Below are positions 52,701 through 56,544 of a stretch of 64,000 nucleotides of DNA, piece after piece. The notes beneath the pieces were generated by a model. The model was not told the DNA's origin, ran no database searches, and worked only from the letters and a program-made list of their open reading frames with translations. This stretch comes from an uncultured Spartobacteria bacterium. Lineage in GTDB: Bacteria; Verrucomicrobiota; Verrucomicrobiia; Chthoniobacterales; Chthoniobacteraceae. Position 1 is the stretch's first letter, and each line of letters begins with the position of its first letter. Location: assembly GCA_903901425.1 (NCBI GenBank), contig CAIURC010000186.1, positions 1 to 64,000 on the forward strand, in the 5' to 3' direction. The translations under genes and the position numbers were made by a program.

Positions 52701-55700
52701 GCTACTTGACGGAAACCGGGGTGTTGACGGGAACGGCCTCGGTCCTGATCGGCGCCCAGGGCATCTTGGGGAACGGCGGGGTGGAGTTGTACGATCTGAA
52801 CACGTACACCGGCGGCACCACGGTGAACCGCAGGTCCGGCCTCTATTTCGCCAAGGGCGCGAAAGCCGGGGCAGGTCCGCTTGGGGTGGGTGGTGCAGTC
52901 GATGTGTTCGGATATCTGGAAGCGTTTACACGTCGAAACAACCAGGGGGCTGTGGTCGACAACGGCACGTTCCTGGCCAACGGCAGCACCACGGCCAACG
53001 CCTACACGGTCAACCTGCATCCAGGCGCCCGGTTGCACCTCCAGAACAACAACTTCACCGCTTCAGCCACCATGGTGAACCGTTGGGGTGACACGACTCC
53101 CATCAACCTCAATTCCAATATCTTCACCCTCACCGGGCCGCAGGCGGATGGTAACCTGACAAGCGCCGAAGTGGTCGGAGCCATCAACCTGACAGGCGGC
53201 GGCAACGAGATTGACCTGTTCCAGCAGGCCGGCAACAGGCAGGTGGCACTCCAGGCCGACAGCCTCAACCGGGCCGGCAATGCGACACTCGTTCTCCGTA
53301 CCTCAGGTGCAGGGTTCCTCGGGCTCGCCCCGGCCAACAACAGCGCCCGGTTCACCCTGACCTCCGCACCCACCGTCACCAACGGGATGCTGCCAGGATG
53401 GGTGGTTTCACATACCGACAACCAGTACGTCACCACGGGCGCCAACGGCCTCGTCCCGGCCGGGTGGGACGTTACCGTCTCATCCGCAACCTTCGGCACC
53501 GCCACCACCGCCACGCAGAAAGTCGATCTCACGGCCAGCAGCACGCTCCAGTCCGATGTCTCTGTGTACGCGCTGCGCACCGGAGCCAACAACATCACCA
53601 GTGCCGCCGGCCAGTACAACACCATCACCTTCGGCGGCTCCGGTGCCAACATCGGCGGTTTGCTGTTCTCCGGCAATTCCACCATCAACGCCAACCTTAG
53701 GTTCGGTGCCACGGGCACCAACGAAGCCCTCATTTATACAGGGTCCAACATCACTGGCCAGGTGTCCGGCGACATCTCCGCGTCCGCCATCACCCTGTTC
53801 GGTGCCGGGATATTCCAGGTCAACAAGGACCAGACCGAGGCCGCACGCGGGACCGGCAACGGTCTCACTGCGCCGTGGTTCCTGAACCAGGGCCAGTTGA
53901 ACCTTCAAACCTTCGGTGCCGCCGGCACCGGCCCGATCACGCTCGGTGGCGGCTCAGGCAACAACTCGCTCACACCTGGACTGGGTGTCAACATGCTCAA
54001 CGGCGTCGAAAACAACGCCGCGACCCTTGTCCTCCAGGCCAACCCGGGCTCTGTGCTGTCCACCCCCTACAGCTTTGGACTGGTGACCATTAAGGATCAG
54101 GGCCGGGTATATGTGAATCTCCAGGGCGATGATCGCACGGTCCGGATCTCGGATGTGGCTGTCGATTCCACCGATACCACCGGCCAGGTCCCGGCACGGG
54201 CGCGGTTCGAGATCATCAACGTCCGCTCCATGCTCACCGCAGGCAATCTGACCCTGACCGGGTCTGGCGGCAGCATCGTGGACGTCATGCGGGTGCAGAC
54301 GGATGGCAACATCAACGCCGGCGGTCAGGCTCTGGGAATCAATGGCACCACAGGCCTCAGCACCGGTGTGTCCTTCGCCTCCCTCAACAACGGCGGCAAC
54401 GCCCAGCGCGGCCTCCAGAAATGGGGCAACGGCTACATGTTCATCCGCGGCGACAGCAGCGCCACGTTCAATGGCCCCGTCCGCATCGAACAGGGCCCCA
54501 TTCAGGTCAACCACGATGGCGCACTCGGCACCGGCCCCATCACAGTCGCCCGGTACGGCGTGCTCGACATCAACAAAGCCGGCTGGACCATGACCAACTC
54601 CGGCCTCACCTACAGCGCCGGCTCCGCCGAACGCTGGAGCATCGATGGCGCACGCAACAACCAGACCCTCAACCTCGGTGCCGCCACCCTCCAGATCAAC
54701 AGCGACCAGTTCAACGCCACCGGCGTCACGGTCCGCCTCAACGGCGGCGGGGTCGAAGGCTGGCTCCGCGGCGATGACTTGATTGACGGCAACTCCGGCG
54801 CCCTGTTCCGCACCGTCGGCTCGGGCGTGACCTTCGCTCTCGACGGCAATTCCACCATCGGACAGAACCTCACCGAAGGCGGCCAGTACGGCGGGATCGA
54901 CACCGGCAGGATTGTGACGGCGGACAATGCAATCGGCACGTCTGCCCGGGGCATCATCCTGGATGTCCGGGGCGCCATCACCGGCACCGGCAGCCTGACC
55001 AAACAGGGCTATGACATGGTGATTCTGGCCGGAGCCAACACCTATTCCGGTGGCACCAACGTCACCCAAGGCATCCTCCGGATCGGGCGGACCAATGCCC
55101 TGAACACCAGCGGCGACCTGTTTACCACCAGCACTGCGGTCTTGGACATGAACGGCTTCAACCAGATGGTGCGGAACCTGAGCTCGAGCAGCGCCAACAC
55201 GGCGGGGATCACCAGCGGGTTCATCACCAACAGCGCCACCAACCAGGTCACGCTCACCGCGGGCAACAACAGCACCACCGACAGCACCTACCACGGCGTG
55301 ATCCAGAACAACGTGGCGCTTGCCAAGACCGGCTCCCGCAAACTGACCCTGACCGCCAACCAGACCTATCTCGGTTCCACCACCATCGCCCAAGGCACCC
55401 TCGAGCTCGGCAACGGCGGCGCCTCCGGTTCACTCCCAGCGGGTTCCGCGGTGATCAACAGCGGCACTCTCATGGTCAACCGGAGCGACGCCTACACCCT
55501 CACCAACACCGTGTCGGGCACGGGCGGCGTAACTCAGGCCGGGCTCGGGACCCTGACACTTGCAGCCACCAACACCTTCAGCGGACCGCTGACGGCTGCC
55601 GGGGGCACCCTGGCATTCGCTTCCGGCTCCAACCTCGGGGACGGATCAGCCACCAACTCCCTCAACCTGAACGGCGGTACCGTCACCAGCACGGTGGCCT

Positions 55701-56464
55701 CGCTGAACTTGGGCAACAACCGGGCCGTCAACGTGGGTAGCTTCGGCGGCACCGTCCAGGTCGACACCGCCCGGCAGCTGGAGTTCTCCGGCCAGATCGG
55801 GGGCTCAGGCACCCTGAACAAGACCGGGGCGGGCACCCTGGTGATGTCGAACATGGCCAACGGGTTCACCGGGACGGCCAATGTCAACGACGGCACCCTG
55901 AGCCTCACCGGATCTCTGGGCAGCGCCTCGGCGGTGAACGTGAACAATGGCGGCACCCTGCTTCTGAACAACTCCAACCGGATCTCCGACTCGGCCGGCT
56001 TGGGCTTGGGTGGCGGCCAAGTCCGGTTCGGCACCGGAATTTCAGGGGCGGCCGAGACCATGGGTGCCCTGACGTTGAACTTCGATTCCGTGATCGACCT
56101 CGGAACGGGCTCGGCAAACCAGCTGAAGTTTAGTTCCATCGTGATCGGGCCGAGCTTCAATTCGTTGAAGATCTACAACTACACGGCCGGAGTCGGGGAA
56201 CAGTTCCTCAGTGACCCGAACCGGGACCGGTTGGTGTTTGCCGGGTTGTTGGGGCTCAATGCCGGGCAGCTGAGCCAGATCCAGTTCTTCTCGGATAGCG
56301 GCTCCACATTGCTTGGGCCGGCCGGTCAGATCGCGTTTGGTCTCCCGGGCGAGGTGGAGCTGGCTCCGGTGCCGGAGCCTTCCACATGGATGGCGGGTGG
56401 GTTGCTGCTCGGACTGCTGGGGTACCGGGAACGGCGTCGTCTCCGGAAAGCGCTGGCGCTCTGA
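28727..56464 (+). CDS. Giant autotransporter-associated beta-strand repeat protein with PEP-CTERM sorting signal
   Basis: A single open frame of 9245 codons encodes a huge exported protein. Residues 1-52 are a long basic N-region. Residues 53-72 are the hydrophobic signal core (TALAVCGLLMAGTGVSGAA), after which the mature protein begins QLYWDTDG. The rest is parallel beta-helix-type repeat sequence rich in Gly, Asn, Thr and Ser, with very many 'GTGTLTLSG', 'NTYSGGT' and 'LGTGPV' sentences, as in autotransporter-associated beta-strand repeat proteins. Eight super-repeats carry two alternating landmarks, an IGDGRxFLG box followed by YRxGG and a YALRT box. The C-terminus is VPEPSTWMAGGLLLGLLGYRERRRLRKALAL-like: a PEP motif near residue 9215, a hydrophobic helix and an Arg cluster, the signal recognised by exosortases. 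I saw no autotransporter barrel and no Cys in the mature part by eye. An ATG at 28880 would give a standard-length signal peptide. The product is probably a surface fibre, adhesin or sheath-like protein; the ligand is unknown. Confidence 0.93.
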   Translation: MKRSILPRFLESAGLIQAPFRLPRRQKPKGFTRALRRASGRVRPLGSSLGGMPTALAVCGLLMAGTGVSGAAQLYWDTDGTAVGNAVATGAGLGGGSTVFSSNPWNTSSNLFWDGTSAALMLWNNANNDTAIFAGTAGLVNIGNDPILAGGLRFQTTGYTLSQVSGAAGSLTLSDGAEIHTGTGVSTIISMPLTGTNVSKTGAGSLTLSGDNSGITGAITLNAGILRAAGTTANTLGTGTLVLAGGRLELANEAAAALNRNTTVSGNAEIVMDRSVLGNALTYTLGTLAMGSQDLQVRYANAINTQFSRLNFGASTFSGTPTFTVAANAELGLGALTGAGGLVKRGFGLLALGTPAAGFSGTVDIQAGSIPIRLTHQDALGTADVSFDTAAGLEFYSDSAVTIPNNLTLKGSTYLTVLRATSGTNVTQTFSGSLTFGNNSLFLLNNNAYAYNFTGQWNLNGPVATLNHNGVGVTVGGKITGPGLFSKVSGNSLNISNAANDYTGGTNVFGASFALNVVAGGKLGNGGLVYVAPQGLLRVNAASAFTGADNATLPMAVQSSLVASAGGILSNVYQQPFGNTTATPGAGMGILELGTDFALGTAANTVAVSPFGAALRLNTAVANNLDFSAIGAQTAGNGRFFLGAATDRTYSGVLTADGGAAAGGVYRLGANDTGATVLTLSATGAGGALPDPSSGSNSVVIGSPVFNVNTGFTLSTGTVEYGGAQGYTGSTTINRGSTLRVTSTANTQNLVPSASQLNVFGQMLFSGAYNAAATSPQQTSTGAINVMNTQFTTGAGQNVGLVVNNNAYASSAIQPRLAATTGLNLSSGNFRYLGPTGAFTSSQNLGTVTFDGGNLIEVSRGNAAADNASVVVSNLVRSNNGVLTLVTTGGAFNAATGSDTKFTATQINGAAPLVTNGMLAPWIIAQTAAPTFVTSGATGLGPVAYDVTATTNTALQGATATQKVDVTTALTTGANASVYALRVGNVAISGTNTVTVGANASATDGAGVIFNSTGAQTHAVNWSFGTSGAREAVIYNSTLNQATTLSGTVNATGLTKSGPGNLTLTGTNTGAGATSLLSGTITINQGTLTAATPANVGTRANPTAPYTVDSAPIRLAGGNFAVTGATVGNANYLQNWTVANDSTFTSVTQILPRFGSLTFPTRLGGAPDPTLLTLNGGGILFTGSTVLNQAAILNATAGTGGIGALDHNYLAGAVSGTGRLEKWGTGDVTLLNGLSSSASVTQNSYSGGTIVQQGVLASGAGAAADTPFGSGSVTVQPGATLRLAHPSNVPGGIIVNSDLTGLGTVGLAYVGPVPTLTFNNTNLRGPFNGVLGIDVVGFNTTIDQAAIGGGTTFLGATVGRANTGTGIAVYGSSVFTGNLLPSGSVYRIGGGGGTLNLHRANQLTGARTVQFGALSNGLQAASVALINGTNGIVVLNQPNDISGESWFNTGQTVQLGHDQALGTSTLVFNGGILQGDAFQRVNGFAQGRVLANPVKFAGDITLNSAFNGSPSDLTFTGPVSLSNSTVGGALRVITVNTPTYAPGLGSIATFSGVISDGDSANNGLVKNGTGTLRLTNTNTYSGVTTINGGNIVISSDANLGTNPVVYLNNGALSTWQTSFTLGKRLVVPFSTTGWLDSGEGLTLTQSPSSTWEGGGRLTKIGSGTLVLTAPNSFANFTVSSGVVEASSADQLGVGDIEFQNSPSAFYSNGGIPMLRFTENIPALNRPLRPNSTGAISVAPGKTVTLTTGALAGGVIHKLGTGTLQLAAAGGTAVPWSVNNGVLEILSTAGANPLGNNATLNGGTLRITNTSAADYSAGNSGGTFNFNGGGMVYLDPQSDNLAQLSVGSLVRNNQGTFLLGVSPVGNLAGAAASGIRSRVIATNVLGAPAASANFNGILSPSMLRLGDGLTSGDANFLSYGANGLETGTPTTPVTTLTGLQPAAVATITTPQTLTGNNSIYALKTTADITGGSLQVVANNATTQLGGILLNGAGLAAPTVSSNLFFGLDGQNVTLLNGLHYGEGLVYTSGGYSTGTPTLSGTVTANNFTKSGFGPLLLSGTNRISGFIAAQSGSIQFAGAGAQPAHNTLQLNDAATLDLAGGTVKLGALSGTAGVVTNTSAMPGTLNLLSPGDYTFTGNLRDGAGSVRVFKGGTGILRLGQNSGNNPVANVNTHTGGFALFAGQLFLNTPYALGANNSTFEFLGGLLTLNMTGAGPGLPTIIGSPGATSGGVNMVVKGTSTALGTDNNGVFSTGFQDQYYQFNNLTLGGSIFTTTPQTDAQNLRFAGTITGHNAAVFNVTTGGTAAGRSVVDLSGTIVDAASNAFAVNKTGSGTLRISGTANTYTGGTNVFSGGAIQITSTTGTPVGTGPVTVYPGGFLRLGGSGSLSGASSVRVLSSISAYGAVVLDNNFQPTLSATAMNSFLGGAVQIGMPTFAGNLDMSQIGDGRQFLGTYASNNLSTNGSQFIGTLQPGAENRYRVGANTNAGHQLYFSGPDNVFTGAGTTLEVGSPIPTVTYAQNVPTNSTGIVVIQNSNNYTGGTLVNRGSQLYVSAGGATTASTPLGTGPVEIRDSAALLYLGPLGSAFNNGAQNNVHRLRILGEIGLDNNNGLYTGAGGQGRWGDAAGITLDGGRFRLRGGPNFDIYEKIGTVNLGLGHGYLTLNRVNSGTAVLEVEDIVRGSDRGTLLLESTAAGTLNAATAFERLLVKTPTFANAGATNTGAGATAGIAPVWMLDNTSNTFLSYQGPTLGLQPLLSTATPQAGQVAFSHIISGAFTTGLNAGTATVDVTANSALGDSPSIYALRLGTMALTTANAAAVTANTVSGSNLLTNTNTTNLVVGQPVSGTGIAAGTVITRIVDGTSFEISNAVGLTQTGASVTPQFVLNVTSGGVIANNTSEITHNAPIRNPGGEVILFRPNVAGITIFNGPITATGITKAGLGDVRMNMDNRGTLTGDIVVSGDNWFRLENQYVAGGDPANPYAPTNKVISNGARLHSATALSFLGTEVVVNQDTRFGWNFATLGKLTVNGPTNNTFNTPTVIGNLSNGGFFVAGATTLNGPTSIFTANGSDGWLQGGLTGTGALQKWGDAALQIGGDSSSYSQPITVNRGTLISMNGSTLKPFGTGPITVNPGSVIGITAPSNVNPGQLTINTDGSGVGVLNMQYVGALPSVTWNSSLSTADGVIAIDVVGYSTPLNLATASPNGRLFLGAGAFNQGASYTAPTLGVGANNTYRIGGGGGQFWINSPVLTGTASVQAGVYTAGPQAQGIAPDRGGTSILLLNTPNSFTGGLTLNSGTLLEVNHENALGTGPLIFNGGSLRSTDQGLVRMTQVMNIPNEVVLLGNADFQNRGTNANLILSGPVRLSSSAYGTAEGAARTIFQNNPVNRVILSGTVSDGTGTTFNHLLKNGAGVLELRGTNTYTGITQVDLGTLLIGSDGAIPVGSQVLMNNTGLLAVWDRNYTLNNDVTFNSITAGFSVGTARVLTQSVSSNIAGLTLNKIGDGTLRLQGNNSFSLMNITGGVVEVSANANLGDTQLGGGNAITFNSPSAMMPYTGVLRVTESFTTQRALTIAASTTGGSTGGTVDIATGKTLILNGPVQSSTASTFGISKTGNGTLLLNGASTWSAANASSPAFSVTQGTVVIPAAAGLSTSANANTALNGGTLALITPSTAAVTFGNASNNRFFAQGGGRIQLAPFAGGQSTLNALALTRPAGSNGTLVLDVGAGFTLGSNAANGVRVIPTNLFNEGLARASSLVNGIYAPVFVGNSGGVPFFLANDATHGLVPYAGATATSFGSATATSINDFTTAQNLAATATTYAIRTNADITAAPGALLRVSSVGAALAGGQGGLLTYGTPTLSAPMLFDPTGAAGNGNSGEGVLYTGGTTTLSGTVLANSLTVFGGGTTVLAGNTVVLGGHQALGLNVQQGTLQVGSTAAVHPMNTAVNLNLGANLDLNGNTFAVGVLNGAFNNSGGTVGNSSTTAGGTLLVNGQLNSTFTGRIVDALGAGTRTTALVKAGPGTLTLAAPRADSPEASNNTFTGGTSLYQGTLKLENPFALGGFNSATQPVLNLYGGVLQLNADAGSVNGVAQFGSQTGPGLTLNVLGSAVINVDRLGASLQVPTTGNMIQVGDLNLTSQTLSIGSSGVPSLPLTGSTNAFVTTNGSNLVTGLNSTAGLYVGMPVTNANVPAGTTIAAINSNSSITLSQNATGGTAGTLSFGNSSIGVAGVLQPSSFGNVTTVANSPTVTVPSTAGFYVGMAVSGTNIPSNTVVTAITNSTTLTLSQNATAPSSTGVLNTLAATSFFSAVTTRVNDTLVTLPSNATTAGYYVGMPISGANIPFGSIVTEVGGGGSANNIRISNFATATSTTGAIFPGQSNAGYGLRIAGTTSVPSTFAILNLLGAGGASGGRMELAGPITGSGNLVRTGLGFSENYRNLVISGTNNTGFTGGLDIQSGVVQITGTSGSPLGDAKVRVYPQATLRLAGNGSLNNPANLTVLGTTNTVPYVLLDGDFNPTVLNATNFSSAFGQVLGLGRVMWNTPLNMATIGDGRAFLVSGVGDSYYLAPTLGVGADNTYRIAGGSSTLVFAGADNVLTGTARVQIGNERNNWQGGVVGFTNIVTLRNSNNYSGGTQVTRGITLNIETGAAPGGGTPLGTGPVEIFGTVALSNDPQGYNGQASFFNAATGQNANTFILRPGGRLLIRDMVGSVTIAGGQGRWADATGLDLNGGEFRFDGGDRMQSVETVGDLTISKGSSVTVARTNTGSATLNTGTLIRSGNGTLSLASNSANRMGIPNDSNTNQFDRFTVNANSLPRGGTTVNGLGVVNGGMAPVWIVDATSNSYVGYDALGQRTGFQPLLSTGAPVVGTLEYNRRLTSAGTFTAGLTAGTDIVDISGGAQTFAAADNPIIYALRTNQNLVSPGGAGNTLTLASGGMLFYGNPPTVNPVQASGTTALAAGNTAPMTLNFGANEAVLFTAANTTATVNAQITQTAGGLTKFGTGALVLNGSNTLSGNITLNQGETRLINPVSGSGTPINSVTNGRTIVLNGVTLTLDALVAAPSGRDWQMPHPVRVTGYSDSDILLNADSFIGNFDVNRNATGFQQRFNNLTFADLGPNSAARLDSSGNITVGGTTTLSPFTSVVRVSYFNNGQNIFEGPVVGSGKLVKIGTAVLGLSSPNNTFGTDNQISLEVYPAERGDNAGSTVASLTRTGTPFGVGDVRLLPGSNLRLADPSNISATQKVLALSDGLGLSAVGFAFNVTQSQLANLLATTPTDGKVAFSTTGAQLGGINLDAGWQYSPLDLGALETQLGGGKLWLGSTHFTRYVAPSLAPGADGVYRFGSGGNQGGLALGNFIVANQLTGPNRVVIGANVADNGPLSQGMINSQTGNGTAVYFYNRNNYTGGTLFNAGTGVTVNNNFAFGSGTLTFAQNGNVSSIRPDFGAVNNTGYIRVDGNLFNVDLMNPVELLGDIRFRGDTNNRNLNLRGPVNLSPGGIPGTRTLSAGNEGAGSPILAIQGVISGVPGSNVIKNGNTALLLTGNNTFQGSTEIVDGQLMVGGDVFPNVAGPLGVSNTPLAITGSSGATALILAGNVNFGRDATVTAGANAYVLAQTGYRAEFSGGLSIGTSGGVASANTFTVLRSFARSANQAPSSNLIGALDVTGPITGPGALRIGDNTLFNNVPDNGVVRLLNSVHGFGTSTFTGGLELQNGRLVLGADTLWTGTASAPVILSGAMGTGALAFGTGGSDGNNDRVGALGSNGLNLTLPYLLNGAQLTTDRNLTVTFEGRGNLNFNRTGYSFDLGAGTTAGSARQRNLNVTTQQGLVTLAANLVTTGSIGAIPTKQGQGILVYTGSNNAGVINSSAASNQFLSWRLEAGSLVVANDAALGNNLTIGAVTRQSDVQLAGGTLSVNGTFTTDHQYLLAANSTLNVTQGNTFTLRGQNTGANATTAQALQGAFTLTKTGLGTLALNPVVTGSTSGALNFTGSSANTGLTLGGFNPGAVSSATVSNQLNAVTTTNVSGTPFLAAAAGNVITLNGGLLGLTGSTAQTITHTGPVVLGGGGYVSITRPTTGTNALTALTFNAAVNKGTLVVMGTDTTTAGAFGTATGTQKFVLSGTLPTVTNGTLATPNIVLRNLAANSDANFASVIATHGFQLHSATTTTSLGASAATSIADLSTATTIGAASVADAFDVYALRTSANLDGTDSTDVLRVNNGGLILNGSTAPVLGGTTPFTLRFGTSAAATDAYVHVREGQAGTATIAADVQALDFIKFGAGNLLLSGTSNVMAPTTAGLRTLFVQEGLLRFGSAGAVPTGGANTTNGVNLMVNDTGALDLNGLSLAFGGLTGTGFATNTAAGAGTLVLNTGLSASPVFSGVLQDGAGSLALVKDGIGTQTISTPLTIGNGVGQNAYTGGTTVRAGQVLSATPQALSTVSSLGTLVVNNPLGLGTGPVTLAGGTLTFGNSVNVEVVAGQAAQQFGSGNGYDITVAALNNFGQPNVTSILSGPTANAAAALNNLNVQSSAVTLAGGAVAIVNHGILIKGTTTFNQATSYLSVSASSPGTLAGPVVAGGGTGTLHKLGDGVLVLAANGQAASNVGNWVVNRGMLELRGARGMNNLLGAGATLTLNDSSLNFRYDGDGQYLSEVIDTHLSNNLVIGSTAPVTSDQFQGSRNSVIDYRGLLGITSFLNNVGPGVKTVAMGNLTFGGPLGSPILTLNGDLGRGIGNYNAQFSGITLTRDGYLSPTIEMTVSGPVTGNGTLYKQNSNNLYLNGDSSATLPGGFVQNGGTTFLGARSGGLYTPSETAKLTSGNILIQPGTAIQFNSTGNIPANWTGFLDVRSHALNYGILRIATDAPLSAFNFRVPTLGGPQDSANYVYSTGQGFDGIGRSMGAVALNLASVYTQNLDMARIGDGMAFLGSSNDGLRTEGVYNGTTLGAGAGNRYRLGGSGGTLYFGTNGASNVLTGTASLEAGTPFNGTIIDSISTGSARGTTVLLQNQNYTGATIVNRVAGLDFRGSLASSSFETWGRLIAGGLGGTFVNSAQTANLGPVTLRPGGELWLDYSTGLLPVGQTEETGGQGRWLNSAPITLDSTWLRLYGNRTMDLQETVGTVTVRGGSQLFVQRDIGGRIAALRMGGLVQATDVGGISGNNGTLNFRPAAADANGNAQLGSDERVMLTGGVAAVPGGITNGMVAPWMVDMQSLQFLTYLPNNGFVHAGYNRSLAASTISTNGMVAPTDRTRVTGSLTINNNTTLETYALRLDDNVSIAAQTPGSASNATLQIWSGGLILNPQNTSSSLRISPNRLVVGDGVNPADFYVWANRVGTVFLGDSSSTANAQNAGQLVNARNLIFTGGQADNPISILELQADQQTFTGNVIVNAGNLVLRTAQTAGSFKPAGGLNVGTGARSMVVLNNPGYGTSGLPTGILSLRAGGSVTFENGLVIGQNNYYARISTDRDGSSATNANITLNGPLRFLGSPGEQGQSIYFQNGNDFDLAFSGVTDLGPDANQVHLLVESTNATHIVRLDGKVTSTGLNRSAALFKDGGGILDLANTAAGPNDFKGGITMTGGELRIRAVSGTIGSGTPFAPVLHGGIGEGPLRLYGGTTRIRIDGSDASVFGYDRISPGSAVGGNSLIVNGPSTLTLQRLTNMGTSTTFTMTGSSNSITGLGNFAFPGTAGTAGGVNISLYVGMPVTHPNLPAGTVITAINSDSSITLSQNATASLTGSPTSAPIIFGDPTRGVAASNNSSNKLVTFKDLTIGSHVFTWSGDNTYALDIAGPVKLVGNPRFDFAGRAVFNGPMDDNGANLRFDKLGSADLWLNNTNANFGGGVLITNAGNNGYGHLRFGSSLGGTNYDANTSLTATAGTGRVRINPNAGIVLESHLNVAGTGQLQMVSAPSNYSMLIVRRPYPELNQAYFNRVLTADSEGVLALANDQVYFEPLNMAAIGNGRFFLAATNGTGGVGAHAWYAAPTLQPGAGNVYRLGGGFGLFRLDTGFNGDANNGYLTETGVLTGTASVLIGAQGILGNGGVELYDLNTYTGGTTVNRRSGLYFAKGAKAGAGPLGVGGAVDVFGYLEAFTRRNNQGAVVDNGTFLANGSTTANAYTVNLHPGARLHLQNNNFTASATMVNRWGDTTPINLNSNIFTLTGPQADGNLTSAEVVGAINLTGGGNEIDLFQQAGNRQVALQADSLNRAGNATLVLRTSGAGFLGLAPANNSARFTLTSAPTVTNGMLPGWVVSHTDNQYVTTGANGLVPAGWDVTVSSATFGTATTATQKVDLTASSTLQSDVSVYALRTGANNITSAAGQYNTITFGGSGANIGGLLFSGNSTINANLRFGATGTNEALIYTGSNITGQVSGDISASAITLFGAGIFQVNKDQTEAARGTGNGLTAPWFLNQGQLNLQTFGAAGTGPITLGGGSGNNSLTPGLGVNMLNGVENNAATLVLQANPGSVLSTPYSFGLVTIKDQGRVYVNLQGDDRTVRISDVAVDSTDTTGQVPARARFEIINVRSMLTAGNLTLTGSGGSIVDVMRVQTDGNINAGGQALGINGTTGLSTGVSFASLNNGGNAQRGLQKWGNGYMFIRGDSSATFNGPVRIEQGPIQVNHDGALGTGPITVARYGVLDINKAGWTMTNSGLTYSAGSAERWSIDGARNNQTLNLGAATLQINSDQFNATGVTVRLNGGGVEGWLRGDDLIDGNSGALFRTVGSGVTFALDGNSTIGQNLTEGGQYGGIDTGRIVTADNAIGTSARGIILDVRGAITGTGSLTKQGYDMVILAGANTYSGGTNVTQGILRIGRTNALNTSGDLFTTSTAVLDMNGFNQMVRNLSSSSANTAGITSGFITNSATNQVTLTAGNNSTTDSTYHGVIQNNVALAKTGSRKLTLTANQTYLGSTTIAQGTLELGNGGASGSLPAGSAVINSGTLMVNRSDAYTLTNTVSGTGGVTQAGLGTLTLAATNTFSGPLTAAGGTLAFASGSNLGDGSATNSLNLNGGTVTSTVASLNLGNNRAVNVGSFGGTVQVDTARQLEFSGQIGGSGTLNKTGAGTLVMSNMANGFTGTANVNDGTLSLTGSLGSASAVNVNNGGTLLLNNSNRISDSAGLGLGGGQVRFGTGISGAAETMGALTLNFDSVIDLGTGSANQLKFSSIVIGPSFNSLKIYNYTAGVGEQFLSDPNRDRLVFAGLLGLNAGQLSQIQFFSDSGSTLLGPAGQIAFGLPGEVELAPVPEPSTWMAGGLLLGLLGYRERRRLRKALAL
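37190..37380 (+). repeat. VGMPV-type cassette 1 in giant protein
   Basis: Encodes SGSNLLTNTNTTNLVVGQPV followed by SGTGIAAGTVITRIVDGTSF. This short cassette differs in style from the beta-strand repeats around it and recurs four more times in the gene. Confidence 0.65.
41190..41815 (+). repeat. VGMPV-type cassettes 2-4, tandem, in giant protein
   Basis: Three tandem copies of a 60-75 residue cassette. They have the pattern (L)YVGMPVxxAN(V/I)PxGTxxxAI, then SxxITLSQNAT. They lie at about 41190-41365, 41420-41590 and 41635-41815. The third copy is the most divergent (YYVGMPISGANIPFGSIVTE). Confidence 0.7.
51655..51895 (+). repeat. VGMPV-type cassette 5 in giant protein
   Basis: Encodes LYVGMPVTHPNLPAGTVITA followed by INSDSSITLSQNATA, very close to cassette 2. 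Its codons are mostly G-ending (GTG, CTG, ACG, GCG), unlike the C-ending codons of the surrounding gene. Confidence 0.7.
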
Positions 56465-56480
56465 GTGGGCCCAGAGATCT

Positions 56481-56513
56481 GGGCGCGGTCTTCCGGGGCC
56501 GCGCCCGACTTGC
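56481..56513 (+). terminator. Possible terminator hairpin after the giant gene
   Basis: GGGCGCGG (56481-56488) can pair with CCGCGCCC (56499-56506) across a 10-base loop, 17 bp after the stop codon. No clean T-run follows, so it may be a Rho-assisted or processing stem instead of a classical intrinsic terminator. Confidence 0.45.
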
Positions 56514-56544
56514 CTCCCTTAAATTGACAGGTTAAGATCAGGCC

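Larger units (their letters stand above)
30598..53590 (+). repeat. Eight alternating super-repeats inside the giant protein
   Basis: Landmark 1, consensus (L/N)(D/N)MxxIGDGRxFLG with YRxGG some 20-50 residues later, occurs near 30600, 32750, 36035, 38305, 42335, 44605, 49410 and 52515. Landmark 2, consensus (S/T)xYALRTxxxI, occurs near 31656, 34597, 37114, 40165, 43428, 47274, 50459 and 53563. The two alternate strictly through the gene. Intervals between successive first landmarks are about 2.1, 3.3, 2.3, 4.0, 2.3, 4.8 and 3.1 kb, a short-long rhythm that marks two module types in the order A B A B A B A A. Copies are divergent at DNA level, so the duplications are old. Confidence 0.75.

Noticed and set aside
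28727-56464. Giant gene as a classical type V autotransporter
   Set aside because: The C-terminus is a PEP-CTERM tail; no membrane-barrel domain ending in an aromatic residue is present.
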